A stretch of 64,000 nt of DNA from NCBI GenBank assembly GCA_021819125.1, contig JAKARW010000002.1, forward strand, positions 23,377-87,376. Reading direction: 5' to 3'. The DNA is from Pseudomonadota bacterium. GTDB lineage: Bacteria; Pseudomonadota; Gammaproteobacteria; Acidiferrobacterales; Acidiferrobacteraceae. A program made the translations under genes and the position numbers. Of the stretch, positions 22,345 to 32,823 are shown piece by piece. The notes beneath the pieces are model-generated. The model saw only the letters and a program-made list of their open reading frames with translations, was not told where the DNA came from and did no database searches. The first letter of the stretch is position 1. Each line of letters opens with the position of its first letter.

Positions 22345-23973
22345 GTGTCTGATGGGAATGGAGTCATGACCAAGCGGCCAGAAACGAATGCGCCAAGGCA
22401 GATGCTCGCCATGTACGAGATCAGTAAGGCCCTCAACTCCTGCACCGACCTCGCCAAAAATTTGCGGGCGACCCTCGAAATCCTGGCGTCTTATCTGCAC
22501 ATGCAGCGCGGCATGGTGGCGCTCGTGCAGGACGACGGGGCCTTGCAGACGGTGAGCGCCCACGGCCTGAGCCGTCAAGAGAAGGACCGCGGGCGCTACC
22601 TGAGGGGCGAAGGCATCATCGGACGGGTCCTGAAGACCGGTCTGCCCATGGTCATACCGGACGTGGCCGACGAACCGTTGTTTTTGAACCGCACGCAGTC
22701 GCGGGATCTCGGCGAGGGGAGCGCGATCGCATTCATCTGCGTGCCGATCAAGGTGGATCGCGAGACAGTCGGGGTATTGAGTGTGGACCGCGAGGCCGAT
22801 GCCGGACAGCGGGCCACGCGCTTTGAACAGGACGTGCGCTTCCTGAAGATGGTCACGATCCTGATCGGACACGCAGTCAAGCAAAACCGCGTGATCGCCG
22901 CCGAACGCGCCGAGCTGTTGTCGGAAAAACATCGACTCGAGACCGCCTTGAAGGGCCGCTACAGCATCGACAACGTGATCGGCCATGGCAAGCGCATGCA
23001 AGAGGTGTTCGCGGAGGTCCACAAAGTGGCGCCGGGGCGCGCCACCGTGCTTTTGCGCGGCGAATCGGGGACCGGAAAGGAGATGATCGCGCGCGCCATT
23101 CATTATCTGAGCCCACGCAAGGACAAGCCCTTCGTGCGCGTTAATTGCGCGGCGCTCACCGAGACCCTGCTCGAATCCGAACTCTTCGGCCACGAAAAGG
23201 GGGCCTTCACCGGCGCCTCGCAAGAGCGCAAAGGGCGCTTTGAATCCGCGCACGGCGGTACGCTCTTTTTAGACGAGATCGGTGAGATCTCGCCGGCCTT
23301 CCAGACAAAGCTCTTGCGCGTGCTCCAGGAGCGTGAATTCGAACGGGTCGGCGGCAACAAGTCGATTCGGGTCGACGTGCGCCTGATATGCGCCACCAAC
23401 CGCGACCTGGAAGCGGCGATCGCCGATGGCACGTTCCGCGAAGACCTCTACTATCGCATCAATGTCGTGGCGATCTTCCTGCCGCCGTTGCGCGAGCGCC
23501 ACGAGGACATCCCGTTTTTGGTCGAGCATTGCCTCGAGAAATTCAACCGGGAGAACGGCCGGCGGGTGCGCATAGCGCCGGAGGCTATGCGCACCCTCCT
23601 GCAATGCAACTGGACCGGCAACGTGCGCGAGCTCGAAAACTGCGTGGAGCGCTCCGCAACCATGGCGCAAGGCGAGGTCATCGAACTTCCGGACCTCTCC
23701 TGTCAGCAGGGGAAGTGCTTTTCGGGGGTGCTGCAGGAAGGCTTTGGCGCCAAAGGCGCGGCCCATTCCCTGGCCCGCATGGACGCGCGCCCCGGTGTGC
23801 CGGCCATGGGGAGCGACGCCGCGCCGCCTCCGGGCTCCGAGCGCGAACGCCTGATCTGGGCCCTCGAGCAATGCGGATGGGTCCAGGCGAAGGCCGCGCG
23901 TCTTCTCAACCTCACGCCACGACAGGTCGGCTACGCCTTGAAAAAGCATGCCATCCCGCTGCGACGCCTCTAA
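22345..23973 (+). CDS. nifA: nif-specific sigma54 transcriptional activator NifA
   Basis: GAF region, [24 protein letters not shown]-terminal HTH; start may be ATG at 22366. Confidence 0.96.
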   Translation: MSDGNGVMTKRPETNAPRQMLAMYEISKALNSCTDLAKNLRATLEILASYLHMQRGMVALVQDDGALQTVSAHGLSRQEKDRGRYLRGEGIIGRVLKTGLPMVIPDVADEPLFLNRTQSRDLGEGSAIAFICVPIKVDRETVGVLSVDREADAGQRATRFEQDVRFLKMVTILIGHAVKQNRVIAAERAELLSEKHRLETALKGRYSIDNVIGHGKRMQEVFAEVHKVAPGRATVLLRGESGTGKEMIARAIHYLSPRKDKPFVRVNCAALTETLLESELFGHEKGAFTGASQERKGRFESAHGGTLFLDEIGEISPAFQTKLLRVLQEREFERVGGNKSIRVDVRLICATNRDLEAAIADGTFREDLYYRINVVAIFLPPLRERHEDIPFLVEHCLEKFNRENGRRVRIAPEAMRTLLQCNWTGNVRELENCVERSATMAQGEVIELPDLSCQQGKCFSGVLQEGFGAKGAAHSLARMDARPGVPAMGSDAAPPPGSERERLIWALEQCGWVQAKAARLLNLTPRQVGYALKKHAIPLRRL

Positions 23974-24080
23974 CCGAGTCATGTCGGAAAGCCGACCTTT
24001 TTGCGTGCACCGTGTCAGCCGCGTCGCAAAACGCACGCGCCATGTACGGCAAAGACCGCCGCACGCGCACGAATCGGGCC

Positions 24081-24096
24081 TGGTACGCTCATTGCT
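24081..24096 (+). promoter_or_regulatory. sigma54 promoter of LRV gene
   Basis: TGGTACGCTCATTGCT; UAS-like TGTCGGAAAGCCGACC at 23982-23997. Confidence 0.75.
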
Positions 24097-24186
24097 TGGG
24101 AATAGCGAGATCGCAAAGACCGGCGCGCCCCGGGGCGTAACGGGGCGTTTCTCGCAATGTAAGCGGCCTTAACGCGGAGGTGACCC

Positions 24187-24819
24187 ATGACGACGGACAA
24201 AACGACCTGCGCGGTAAGACATGATTCCGGCCTAGGGAAGGAATGCGTGGATTGCCGCATCCGCGGGGCCCCGTGGCCGGCCCAGTGCCATCCAGGATCC
24301 ATGTGTCCATTTGCCCGCCGCACTATGGGCGTCCACCGCTTTTTCCGGGGCAACCCCTCGTTTGGCACGCGTTGCGCCACCCCCGAGTGGCCCGATCGAG
24401 TCCGCCGGGCGGCCGTCGCTCGCGCCCACCCCTATTACGCCTCGGAACTTCTCCACGACCCGGACCGGCATGTACGCCGCCAAGCGGTCAAGCGCGCGCC
24501 GCTTGGCCAGATCTTGCCGCTGCGCGAGGATGCCTGCGCGCTCGTGCGGGTTGCGGTGGCGCGCCGACTGTTCGGAAGCGATCTCATCATCATGATGGAC
24601 GATCCGGATCTTACCGTCCGACGCATCGTGGCTTCGCGCGTCACAACACACATGCTGCCGCTCATGCTCGGCGACAACGACCCCCATGTCCGACGGGTCC
24701 TGGCGCGACGCATAGACGCATTTTGGCTTACGGTCCTTGCCGAGGATCCCACGGCCGACGTCCGAGCGATCGTAGCCGGCCGCCTGCAATGGGCCGTGTC
24801 GGCGATGTGCTCGGATTAG
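24187..24819 (+). CDS. 4Fe-4S leucine-rich repeat variant (LRV) protein
   Basis: Cys-rich N-terminus (CVDCRIRG..CHPGSMCP) plus HDPDRHVRRQAVKR/DDPDLTVRRIVASR repeats. Confidence 0.85.
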   Translation: MTTDKTTCAVRHDSGLGKECVDCRIRGAPWPAQCHPGSMCPFARRTMGVHRFFRGNPSFGTRCATPEWPDRVRRAAVARAHPYYASELLHDPDRHVRRQAVKRAPLGQILPLREDACALVRVAVARRLFGSDLIIMMDDPDLTVRRIVASRVTTHMLPLMLGDNDPHVRRVLARRIDAFWLTVLAEDPTADVRAIVAGRLQWAVSAMCSD

Positions 24820-24832
24820 ACCATGTGCCGGT

Positions 24833-25276
24833 TTGCGTCCTCGCATGGCCGGGGCGGGCAACGAACCGGCCGCGACCGGCCGCACGTCGGGTGGCCTGAC
24901 CGTGAATGACGCCCGCCACGGTGGGAAAGCGTCCCCGAATCATGTGGCGGCGCCCCCCATCCATCCCAACGATGTCGACAGGCGGCGTATCCTACGACTG
25001 CTGAAGAACCGCCGTCGTTACCGCTACGTCACGCCCACGGTGCTGCCTGGCCCCGAAGGCTACATCGTACGCAGCCCTTGCTGTTCACGCACGGTCGATC
25101 ACACCGGGGGCATCATAGACGTCGCCTGGCTACGCTTTCGCAGCGGCCATAACGTCTGGCATCTCTACCGGCGCGACCACGTCACCGATGCGTGGGTGAT
25201 CCAAAGCGCCCAGCCAAGCCTTGTCGAGGCCGTAGCCGAGCTTAACGCCGACCCCGCCCGCGTTTTCTGGACGTGA
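24833..25276 (+). CDS. conserved hypothetical protein
   Basis: YIVRSPCCSRTVDHTGGIIDVAWLRF..; start may be GTG at 24902. Confidence 0.55.
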   Translation: MRPRMAGAGNEPAATGRTSGGLTVNDARHGGKASPNHVAAPPIHPNDVDRRRILRLLKNRRRYRYVTPTVLPGPEGYIVRSPCCSRTVDHTGGIIDVAWLRFRSGHNVWHLYRRDHVTDAWVIQSAQPSLVEAVAELNADPARVFWT

Positions 25277-25401
25277 GATGGCATAATATCGAACAGGCTT
25301 GGGATTCCCCATCAAGTCGCGGGGGCGAGGTCGGTTTCGTATTGACCGGCCTCACGAGAATTCTTAAGATGGGAAATTGATCCTTCTTGCGGTAATTGAG
25401 C

Positions 25402-26049
25402 GTGCGTCTTTCGGTCGTCTTCGTCTTTCTTATGCTTGCCGCCCCCGTAAGTTTCGCAAAGACCCTGGGTACCGTGAAAAAGCCCGCCATGCCCATGGCG
25501 ATGGCAGACGGCGAGATGCATGTCGTGGCTCCGACGATCCCCTGGGCGCAGGCCAAAACCGCGTGGCAGTCTTCGCGAAAAACAGGTGAGCGTCATGGGT
25601 CCGATGCCGTTATGTTTCCCGGCAAGAAGGTGGTGATCACCGTGATCGCCAACGCCCCGCACCACCCGGACATGAGCTTCGAGGCCGGGGGCCTCACGAA
25701 CCCCACGCTCTGTGTGTCGCAAGGGGCGCATGTCACCCTGAGACTCATCAACATGGACTATGGTCCGGGCATGGCCCATGGTCTTGTCATCACCTCGGCC
25801 AGCCCCCCCTATCCGCTCCAGATCGGGCGGCACCCGCCCGCCATGCTGGCTCGTATCGGTGCATTGGCGCCGCGGTCTAGCATTCACCTGCGCGATGCGC
25901 ATTATGCCAAGGCCACGGTCCACTTCGTCGCGCGGCGCGCGGGCACGTACTACTACGTCTGCCCCATTCCCGGCCACGCCTTGGCGTTCCACATGTATGG
26001 GCGCCTTATCGTGACCCCGTCGCCTTCGCGGATGCCCCCTCGATGTTGA
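25402..26049 (+). CDS. rusticyanin-like periplasmic blue copper protein
   Basis: signal peptide; SFEAGGLTNPTL.., GMAHGLVI, YYYVCPIPGHALAFHMYG (His/Cys/His/Met type I Cu ligands). Confidence 0.8.
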   Translation: MRLSVVFVFLMLAAPVSFAKTLGTVKKPAMPMAMADGEMHVVAPTIPWAQAKTAWQSSRKTGERHGSDAVMFPGKKVVITVIANAPHHPDMSFEAGGLTNPTLCVSQGAHVTLRLINMDYGPGMAHGLVITSASPPYPLQIGRHPPAMLARIGALAPRSSIHLRDAHYAKATVHFVARRAGTYYYVCPIPGHALAFHMYGRLIVTPSPSRMPPRC

Positions 26050-26656
26050 GGACGCGGCGCCCATAGAGCAGCAGCGCCTGCAAGGCCCTTTGATTGTCGG
26101 CGTCCTTAAGAAGAGTCCACAGTCCGGCCAGTCCGCCGCCTGGATGCGGGGCTTGGGCTAGCTCCTCCTGAAGTCGCTTGCTGCCCTTCGCCGCGTCCGG
26201 CAGAACACCGCTTGCCGCCACACACTCGAAGAGGTCGAGCAGTGGCGGCAGAGCCTTTAGGGTACGATCGACGAGCGCGGGGGTAAGACGCTCCTCCAGC
26301 CGCTCCCATATGCGGGCATAGCGGCCATCGTCGACGCGCGTGACATGATCCAGGACGGTCATGGTCTGGCTTGCAAGACCGACGAGTCTCGTCACGAGGT
26401 CGTCGGTCAAGGCGTCCTCGGCCGCCCCCACGAGGCGGGCCAGCCGCGCCAGCCGGGCGAGATCGCCGGAGGCCGCGAGTTCACCTATAAGCGGCAAGAC
26501 CTCCGAGATATGATGGCGCTGCAGATCGTCCAGCATATCGAGTCCCTGGCTCGCCGCCTGAGTGAGGCGACCCACCATCTCGTCGGTCAATGTCTCGAAT
26601 CCGGCCTCGATCAGGACGGCGGCCGCACTTTCCACGTTCGCGTTATCGGTAGACAT
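26006..26656 (-). CDS. DUF1641-family protein
   Basis: helical protein downstream of SQR-like gene. Confidence 0.75.
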   Translation of the reverse strand: MSTDNANVESAAAVLIEAGFETLTDEMVGRLTQAASQGLDMLDDLQRHHISEVLPLIGELAASGDLARLARLARLVGAAEDALTDDLVTRLVGLASQTMTVLDHVTRVDDGRYARIWERLEERLTPALVDRTLKALPPLLDLFECVAASGVLPDAAKGSKRLQEELAQAPHPGGGLAGLWTLLKDADNQRALQALLLYGRRVLNIEGASAKATGSR

Positions 26657-26668
26657 GGCAGTCGCTCC

Positions 26669-27805
26669 TTACAACAGGCCGCGTACGCTGTTCCAGTACA
26701 AGCGATTGTAAGCGAGCTTGAACCAGTGGATGGCGCGTGTCGGGGGCCGGGGCTGGGGGGGATTCTTGTAGTCGAATGACGCATAGGTGGCGCGATCCTT
26801 GCCAGCCTCTATGAAGCAAAAGACCTTGCCTTCATAGGTGCGCATGGCCCCGCCCTGGGTGGCGAGCCGCGCGAGATTTTCGCCCAACACTTCGGCCTCG
26901 TAATGCGCCGTGGAGCCGGCCTTGCTGATCGGCAGATTCGTGGTGTCGCCGAGCACAAACACATTCTCGCGGCCCTCCATGGCGAGGGTCGCGCGATTGG
27001 TGGGTATCCATCCCGAGGTCCCGAGCTTATTCTGCTCTATGACCTCCATACCCTTATGGGGCGGAACGGCTATCAGAAGGTCAAACTCCACGACGCTCCC
27101 CTCTTCGCTATGCACGCGCTTTTGGACCCCGTCGACCTCCTTGGCGTTGAACAGCGTCTCGTACCGCACGCCCATGCGATCGAACTCCGGGGCCGCCCAC
27201 TTGGCGACATTCTCCAGGGAATGGATGCGGCCTATGGGGTAGGTATAGGTAAAGCTCACCTTGTCTAGCAACTCGCGGTCTTTGAAATAATCGTACATCA
27301 TAAAAGTGAGCTCGAGCGGCACCATGGGGCACTTATGCGGCACCCCGGTCACGATGGCGATCCGCCCCCCCTCGAAGGTCCTCAAGGCCTCGGCGGTCTT
27401 TACGGCCGCATCCTCCGTATACACATGATGGGCGTTTTCCATGAGGCCGGGAACGGAGGCTGGCACGGGACGCGAGCCCGTACATATCGCGAGATAGTCA
27501 TAACCGTAAGTCTTGCCGCTCTTTGCCTTGACCTCGTTATGATCGAGATCGAAGGACTCCACCGGATCGACATGAAAATGAATGGTCGGGTCGAGCAGGG
27601 TCTTTTGATCGACATAGAGCTCCGATGGGGCCATCTTGCCGAATGCGACATAGAGCAGGCCTGGCTGATACATGTGGCGGGCGCTAGCCGAGAGTAGGGT
27701 CACCGACGCGCGCGCGCTGTCGATCTCATGGCGAAGCCTGCGCGCAAGATTGTTCGCCAAGATCGTGCCACCCGTCCCGCCGCCTACTATGAGTATTCTT
27801 TTCAT
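26669..27805 (-). CDS. sulfide:quinone oxidoreductase-like FAD protein
   Basis: MKRILIVGGGTGGTILANNLARRL.., PHKCPMVPLELTFM. Confidence 0.88.
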   Translation of the reverse strand: MKRILIVGGGTGGTILANNLARRLRHEIDSARASVTLLSASARHMYQPGLLYVAFGKMAPSELYVDQKTLLDPTIHFHVDPVESFDLDHNEVKAKSGKTYGYDYLAICTGSRPVPASVPGLMENAHHVYTEDAAVKTAEALRTFEGGRIAIVTGVPHKCPMVPLELTFMMYDYFKDRELLDKVSFTYTYPIGRIHSLENVAKWAAPEFDRMGVRYETLFNAKEVDGVQKRVHSEEGSVVEFDLLIAVPPHKGMEVIEQNKLGTSGWIPTNRATLAMEGRENVFVLGDTTNLPISKAGSTAHYEAEVLGENLARLATQGGAMRTYEGKVFCFIEAGKDRATYASFDYKNPPQPRPPTRAIHWFKLAYNRLYWNSVRGLL

Positions 27806-27841
27806 AAGTTTATAACTCCTCCCGCCTTCGACATGAAGACG

Positions 27842-28072
27842 TCATTTGGCCTTGCGCACGCGCAGGTGGTAGACACCACCCTCCTCGGAACTGGATACCA
27901 GGGTGTGGCCGACCTTTTTGATCCACTCCGGGATATCCTCGGCCGACCCCCGGTCCGTAGACAGAACCTCGAGCTCTTCGCCCACGCGTGCCGCCTTCAT
28001 CGCGGCGATCAATTCCATAAGAGGCCCGGGGCAAAAGCTCCCCCGGGCATCGACGATCGTGGCTTCACTCAT
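27842..28072 (-). CDS. tusA: TusA-family sulfurtransferase
   Basis: VDARGSFCPGPLMELIAAMKAARVGEELEVLSTD. Confidence 0.92.
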   Translation of the reverse strand: MSEATIVDARGSFCPGPLMELIAAMKAARVGEELEVLSTDRGSAEDIPEWIKKVGHTLVSSSEEGGVYHLRVRKAK

Positions 28073-28087
28073 CAGTTTCCCTTCCCT

Positions 28088-28477
28088 TTAGAAAGTAAGG
28101 ACATGGCTGCCTTCCAGTTCACTTAGGAACTTGGTGAGGCCGGTGGGTTTTTCCAGATACGAGACGAGATCAGCCGGGCCCAGGGACAAGACATCCAGGG
28201 CCATGGAGCAGGGGTAGATCCGGGCCGATCCGAGATCGACGGCCTGCGCGAAGAGATCGAGAAACCGCGGGGCGTTGCGCGCCTTCAACGCATGCCCGAC
28301 ATCGCCTTCGGCGGGGGCCTCGGGGGCACCCTCCCGACGAAAATACGGCAGCGCGTTCATAGACACGAAAATGCCGACATCCGTCCCGCCAGCCGAGGCC
28401 ACGGCCGCGGTCATGGCGGCCATTTGCAGCTTCTCGCGGGTTCCCGAGGTCATGATGATACAAATGCGATCGGACAT
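28088..28477 (-). CDS. DsrE-family protein
   Basis: RICIIMTSGTREKLQMAAMTAAVASAGGTDVGIFVSMNAL..YPCSMALDVL. Confidence 0.88.
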   Translation of the reverse strand: MSDRICIIMTSGTREKLQMAAMTAAVASAGGTDVGIFVSMNALPYFRREGAPEAPAEGDVGHALKARNAPRFLDLFAQAVDLGSARIYPCSMALDVLSLGPADLVSYLEKPTGLTKFLSELEGSHVLTF

Positions 28478-28538
28478 GAGACTCCTTCGTTCAAAATCGT
28501 ATGAATCAGCACGCGGTGATGGCAACGCCACCCGCACA

Positions 28539-28554
28539 GGCAATAGTCGTGCCA
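28539..28554 (-). promoter_or_regulatory. sigma54 -24/-12 promoter of dsrE-tusA-SQR-DUF1641
   Basis: TGGCACGACTATTGCC. Confidence 0.9.
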
Positions 28555-28623
28555 CGCGCGACTTTAGGACATTACGGCTCGCGGGACACAATATATAGGA
28601 TCGAACGCAAGGCCACGGCCGCT

Positions 28624-28673
28624 TGACACGGCACCGGTGGCAGTGCTGTCATGACACCATGTCAGAGTTGTCA
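28624..28673. promoter_or_regulatory. cluster of TGTCA/TGACA half-sites, putative EBP site
   Basis: TGACA 28624, TGTCATGACA 28647-28656, TGTCA 28660 and 28669. Confidence 0.55.
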
Positions 28674-30026
28674 GTACCGTGTTTCCAGGAGACCGTGCAG
28701 TCCTTGATCGACATGCACGAACATCCGGCCGTACTCATCGATCGCGCCTACCGCATCGTCGCGGCCAACCGTGCCTATCGCACCACCTACGGGATAAAAA
28801 GCGAGCAATTAATCGGCCGCTACTGCTACGAGGTCTCCCATCATCGTGACACGCCCTGCCACCTGCATGGCGAGGACTGCCCCCATCAGCAAGTATTTGC
28901 GCGCAGCGAGGTCCAGCGTGTCGTGCATACCCATTTCGATGGCAAGGGCCGCCCCGAATATGTCGGGATCAAGGGTCACCCGGTCGTGCTCCCAGACGGC
29001 GAGACCTACCTTGGGGAGTCAATCCAGCGGCTTGCGCCGCCGGAGGCCATGAATTGCGAGGAGATGCGGATGGTCGGGCGGTCGCGCCCCCTGCTGCACG
29101 CGATCGATCAATTGAGCCAGGCCGCGGCAAGTCCGGCGCCGGTGCTGCTCGCCGGCGAAAGCGGGGTAGGCAAGGAACTTGCCGCCCGCTACCTGCATGA
29201 TCACGGCCTGCGGCGTAGCGGCCCGTTTGTGGCCATAGACTGCGCGACACTGCCCGAAAACCTATTCGAGAGCGAGATGTTCGGACATGAGCCCGGCGCC
29301 TTCACGGGCTGCGTCGGGCGCAAGACCGGACTGTTCGAGGACGCGCGTAACGGCACGGTGTTGCTCGATGAAATAGGCGAGATCCCGCTTGCCATGCAGG
29401 CCAAGTTACTGCGGGTCTTGGAGACCGGGACGTTCCGCCGCGTCGGGGGACACGAGACACTCCATACGGATATCCGGCTCGTGGCGGCCACTAACAGGGA
29501 TCTCAAAAACGCCGTCGCAACCGGCCAGTTCCGCGAGGATCTTTATTATCGTATCGCGTGCATCACGATCGCCCTGCCGTCGCTTCGCGAACGCCGCGCG
29601 GATATCCCGCTTCTGGTCGAGGCCCTGCTCGCGCGCATCAACGCCGCCAATGGCCGTCACGCGCGATTGAGCGAGGCGGCCTGGGCGCGCCTCATGCAAC
29701 ACGACTTCCCAGGCAATGTCCGCGAGTTGCGCAACATTTTGCAGCGCGCCGTCGCGCTCTGTCATGGCCAGGTCATAGAAGCCACAGACCTCGGCCTCGA
29801 GGAAACCGCCATCGATATCGACGCTCTCGCCGCACCGAACTGGGAGGGCCTGGAGCGCGAACAACTCGAGGCGCTCGCCGAACGCTACCACGGCAAACGC
29901 CGGGCGATGGCCGACGCCCTGGGTGTCAGCGAACGGACCCTCTACCGGCGCCTGCGCCGCCATGGCTTTGCGACATCGGGAGAGGACATGAGCCGGCTTT
30001 CGAAAAGATCATCAAACCGCCCTTAA
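28659..30026 (+). CDS. PAS-domain sigma54-dependent activator
   Basis: [26 protein letters not shown], Fis-type HTH. Confidence 0.92.
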   Translation: MSELSVPCFQETVQSLIDMHEHPAVLIDRAYRIVAANRAYRTTYGIKSEQLIGRYCYEVSHHRDTPCHLHGEDCPHQQVFARSEVQRVVHTHFDGKGRPEYVGIKGHPVVLPDGETYLGESIQRLAPPEAMNCEEMRMVGRSRPLLHAIDQLSQAAASPAPVLLAGESGVGKELAARYLHDHGLRRSGPFVAIDCATLPENLFESEMFGHEPGAFTGCVGRKTGLFEDARNGTVLLDEIGEIPLAMQAKLLRVLETGTFRRVGGHETLHTDIRLVAATNRDLKNAVATGQFREDLYYRIACITIALPSLRERRADIPLLVEALLARINAANGRHARLSEAAWARLMQHDFPGNVRELRNILQRAVALCHGQVIEATDLGLEETAIDIDALAAPNWEGLEREQLEALAERYHGKRRAMADALGVSERTLYRRLRRHGFATSGEDMSRLSKRSSNRP

Positions 30027-30118
30027 AGCCCCGCCTTCCGACCGCACGCGTGGACCTATAATAGATTCTCACCGGCGGGAATGGACCTGCCCGAAGACCC
30101 GTCACTTATGGAGGCTTT

Positions 30119-30646
30119 ATGACAGAACTGGAACGTTTTCGGTCGCTATTCCATCAACAGGTCCTGCACACCTTCGATTACCTGCAGGCGATAAACGAGA
30201 CTCAATGGCAGGGTATCCCGTGCGACTCGCAGGCCCTGTATCTTGGATCTCGCATCAACAAGATCACCATCGCCGCGCTTTCCCGCCATCTGGCGACGAC
30301 CGAGTCGCACTGGATCAGTCAACTGCCCTCGATCCCGGCGAACGGAACCATGCCGATGCCGGAGAAAGACCCGGTGATCGAGGCCGCGAAGACCGTCCCT
30401 GGCTTTATCGACATCTATGAGCTGCGCCACCGCAAAAACATGGAACGCCTCACGGCCCTAAGCGCGGGCGACCTCGACAAACCGCTCCTGTTCGCCGGTC
30501 GCCACTACACGGGGATGGGCCTACTGTGGTCCATTCTAGGCCACCACGCCTACCACCTCGGTCAAATGGATTTGCTGATGCGCCAGCAAGAGGTGACGGC
30601 CCCGGAATACATGGAGTGGCGGGAAAAGGAACGGGTCGTGGGTTAA
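30119..30646 (+). CDS. DinB-family protein
   Basis: four-helix DinB pattern with spaced His residues (RHLATTESHW.. HHAYHLGQMDLL). Confidence 0.82.
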   Translation: MTELERFRSLFHQQVLHTFDYLQAINETQWQGIPCDSQALYLGSRINKITIAALSRHLATTESHWISQLPSIPANGTMPMPEKDPVIEAAKTVPGFIDIYELRHRKNMERLTALSAGDLDKPLLFAGRHYTGMGLLWSILGHHAYHLGQMDLLMRQQEVTAPEYMEWREKERVVG

Positions 30647-31737
30647 TTCCAGTCCGCCAAGTCCACGAGCGCGCGCAGGCGCGAAAGGGCATCGAGCACA
30701 TCGGGCTCGTGCGGCGCGCGCACCGTGGCATGCCCGAGCTTGCGGCCCGCGCGCGCGGTCTTTCCGTAGACGTGCAGATGGGCGCCGGGCACGGCAAGCA
30801 CCGCCGAGGCTTGAGGCAGGCGGCCCACGAAATTGACCATGGCCGAGGGCGCGAGCACACGCGTCGCGCCAAGCGGCAGACCGAGCACGGCACGCAGATG
30901 ATTCTCGAACTGGCTGGTCTCGGCCCCCTCTATCGTCCAGTGGCCGGAGTTGTGCACCCGCGGCGCCATCTCGTTTGCGAGCAGCGTGTCGCCTTTCTGA
31001 AAAAACTCCACGGCCAGCACCCCCACATAGTCGAGATGGGCGAGCAGCCGGCCGACGTAGGTCTCGGCACGCGCCGTCATCGGGTCCCCGGGACGCGCTT
31101 GCGATTGCGCGAGAACGCCGTTTCTGTGGATATTCTCGGTCAGAGGGTAGAAGCGCACATCGCCTGCGGCATGGCGCACGGCGACAAGCGAGACCTCCCG
31201 ATCGAAGGGGACGAAGCCCTCCAGGATCAATGGCACACCGCAAAGCGCAGCAAACGCGGTATCCGCATCGCCGGTATTGCGCACCACCCGCTGGCCCTTG
31301 CCATCGTAGCCCATGGTGCGGGTCTTCAGGACGGCCGGCCGGCCGGTGACGGCGAGCGCTTGGTCTAGGTCCGCGCGCGTATCGACCGCCACGAACGCCG
31401 GCGTCGGTATGCCAAGATCGGTGAACAGGCGCTTCTCGTGCCAGCGGTCACGTGCCAGGGCGAGCGCTTTGGGGTGAGGATGTACGGTAACCCGAGAGGC
31501 CAGATGGCGAAGGCTCGCCTCCGGCACATTCTCGAATTCATAAGTCACGACCGCCGCACGCCGGGCCAACTCGTCTAACAGGCGTTCGTCGCCATAGTCG
31601 CCACACAAAAGCTCCCCGGTCGTGCGCGCGCAGGCATCCCGGGCGGGATCCAGAAACAGGCAGTGGATGCCGAGCGGTTGGCCGGCCATGGCCAGCATCC
31701 GCGCCAGTTGCCCTCCGCCAAGAATGCCGACAATCAT
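30643..31737 (-). CDS. purK: 5-(carboxyamino)imidazole ribonucleotide synthase
   Basis: [43 protein letters not shown]. Confidence 0.95.
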   Translation of the reverse strand: MIVGILGGGQLARMLAMAGQPLGIHCLFLDPARDACARTTGELLCGDYGDERLLDELARRAAVVTYEFENVPEASLRHLASRVTVHPHPKALALARDRWHEKRLFTDLGIPTPAFVAVDTRADLDQALAVTGRPAVLKTRTMGYDGKGQRVVRNTGDADTAFAALCGVPLILEGFVPFDREVSLVAVRHAAGDVRFYPLTENIHRNGVLAQSQARPGDPMTARAETYVGRLLAHLDYVGVLAVEFFQKGDTLLANEMAPRVHNSGHWTIEGAETSQFENHLRAVLGLPLGATRVLAPSAMVNFVGRLPQASAVLAVPGAHLHVYGKTARAGRKLGHATVRAPHEPDVLDALSRLRALVDLADWN

Positions 31738-32225
31738 GGAATACGCGGATCTCCATGGGCAAGGACGGTCTCGGTCTGCCGTATCCGAAAGGCCGCAAGC
31801 GCCTCGCGGATCGCACTATCGTATCCAGCAAGCAGCGCCGCCGCGAACAATGCCGCATTGATCGCCCCGGCCTTGCCGATGGCAAAGGTGGCAACCGGCA
31901 CGCCAGCCGGCATCTGCACGATGGACAGCAGCGAGTCGAGCCCCTTCAGGGCCTGGGACGGCACCGGCACACCCAATACCGGAAGCGCGGTCTTGGCGGC
32001 CACCATGCCAGGGAGATGGGCGGCGCCACCGGCACCGGCGATGATGGCGCGCAACCCACGCCCCTCGGCCTGCGCGGCATAGGTAAAGAGCAGATCGGGG
32101 GTACGATGCGCCGAGACGACCTGAACCTCATGGGCGATACCGAGATCGCCCAGTGTCTGCGCGCCATGCTGCATCGTGTCCCAATCGGAACGCGACCCCA
32201 TGATGATACCCACAAGTGCCGCCAT
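31734..32225 (-). CDS. purE: 5-(carboxyamino)imidazole ribonucleotide mutase
   Basis: [32 protein letters not shown]. Confidence 0.95.
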   Translation of the reverse strand: MAALVGIIMGSRSDWDTMQHGAQTLGDLGIAHEVQVVSAHRTPDLLFTYAAQAEGRGLRAIIAGAGGAAHLPGMVAAKTALPVLGVPVPSQALKGLDSLLSIVQMPAGVPVATFAIGKAGAINAALFAAALLAGYDSAIREALAAFRIRQTETVLAHGDPRIP

Positions 32226-32823
32226 CAGGCCTCCCGACATCGGTTCCGGCCGATAAATCCGTTTGGGATGGCCGGATGTTGCCCAGTGCCGGCATTGTGT
32301 CACAGCTCGCGTCTTCCTGTCCCGCGCACGCATCACATTTCGCGCAGCCCGAGGCCACCTCATCACCGATGGGCACGCCCTCGCCTGGAGGCGTGGCTTG
32401 CAACACCTGGGGCCCACTCGCATCCCTGCATCCGCGCAAACCACAAGGAGAGGCCCGCCTTGCGGGCTTACGAAACATTCCCGCGTCTTAGGCAGAAAGT
32501 GCTTTCGAGGGCGTCGCGGGCAGGCGGCCATGGATCGGCCATCATGCGTCCAAAAGGCAGGACGGCAAGGCACCGGCGCCTTTATGTATATAAGGCGCTT
32601 TTGGACCCTTGAAGCTTCTTTGCGGCGGCTGCCTGCGCTTTAATCCTCGATCACGCATCTATGATCCGCTCCCATCCTGGCACCTATCGAGAATGGTTGG
32701 GTCATGGCGCGGACCGCGACCCAACCGAGACGGGGCGGTTTTAGCGGGTTGCGCCGCAAAGCCGTTCGTTTTAAGGTGACTACCATGAAAAGGCCGTCAC
32801 TTTAAGCGGCCCGTAGGGGGTTT

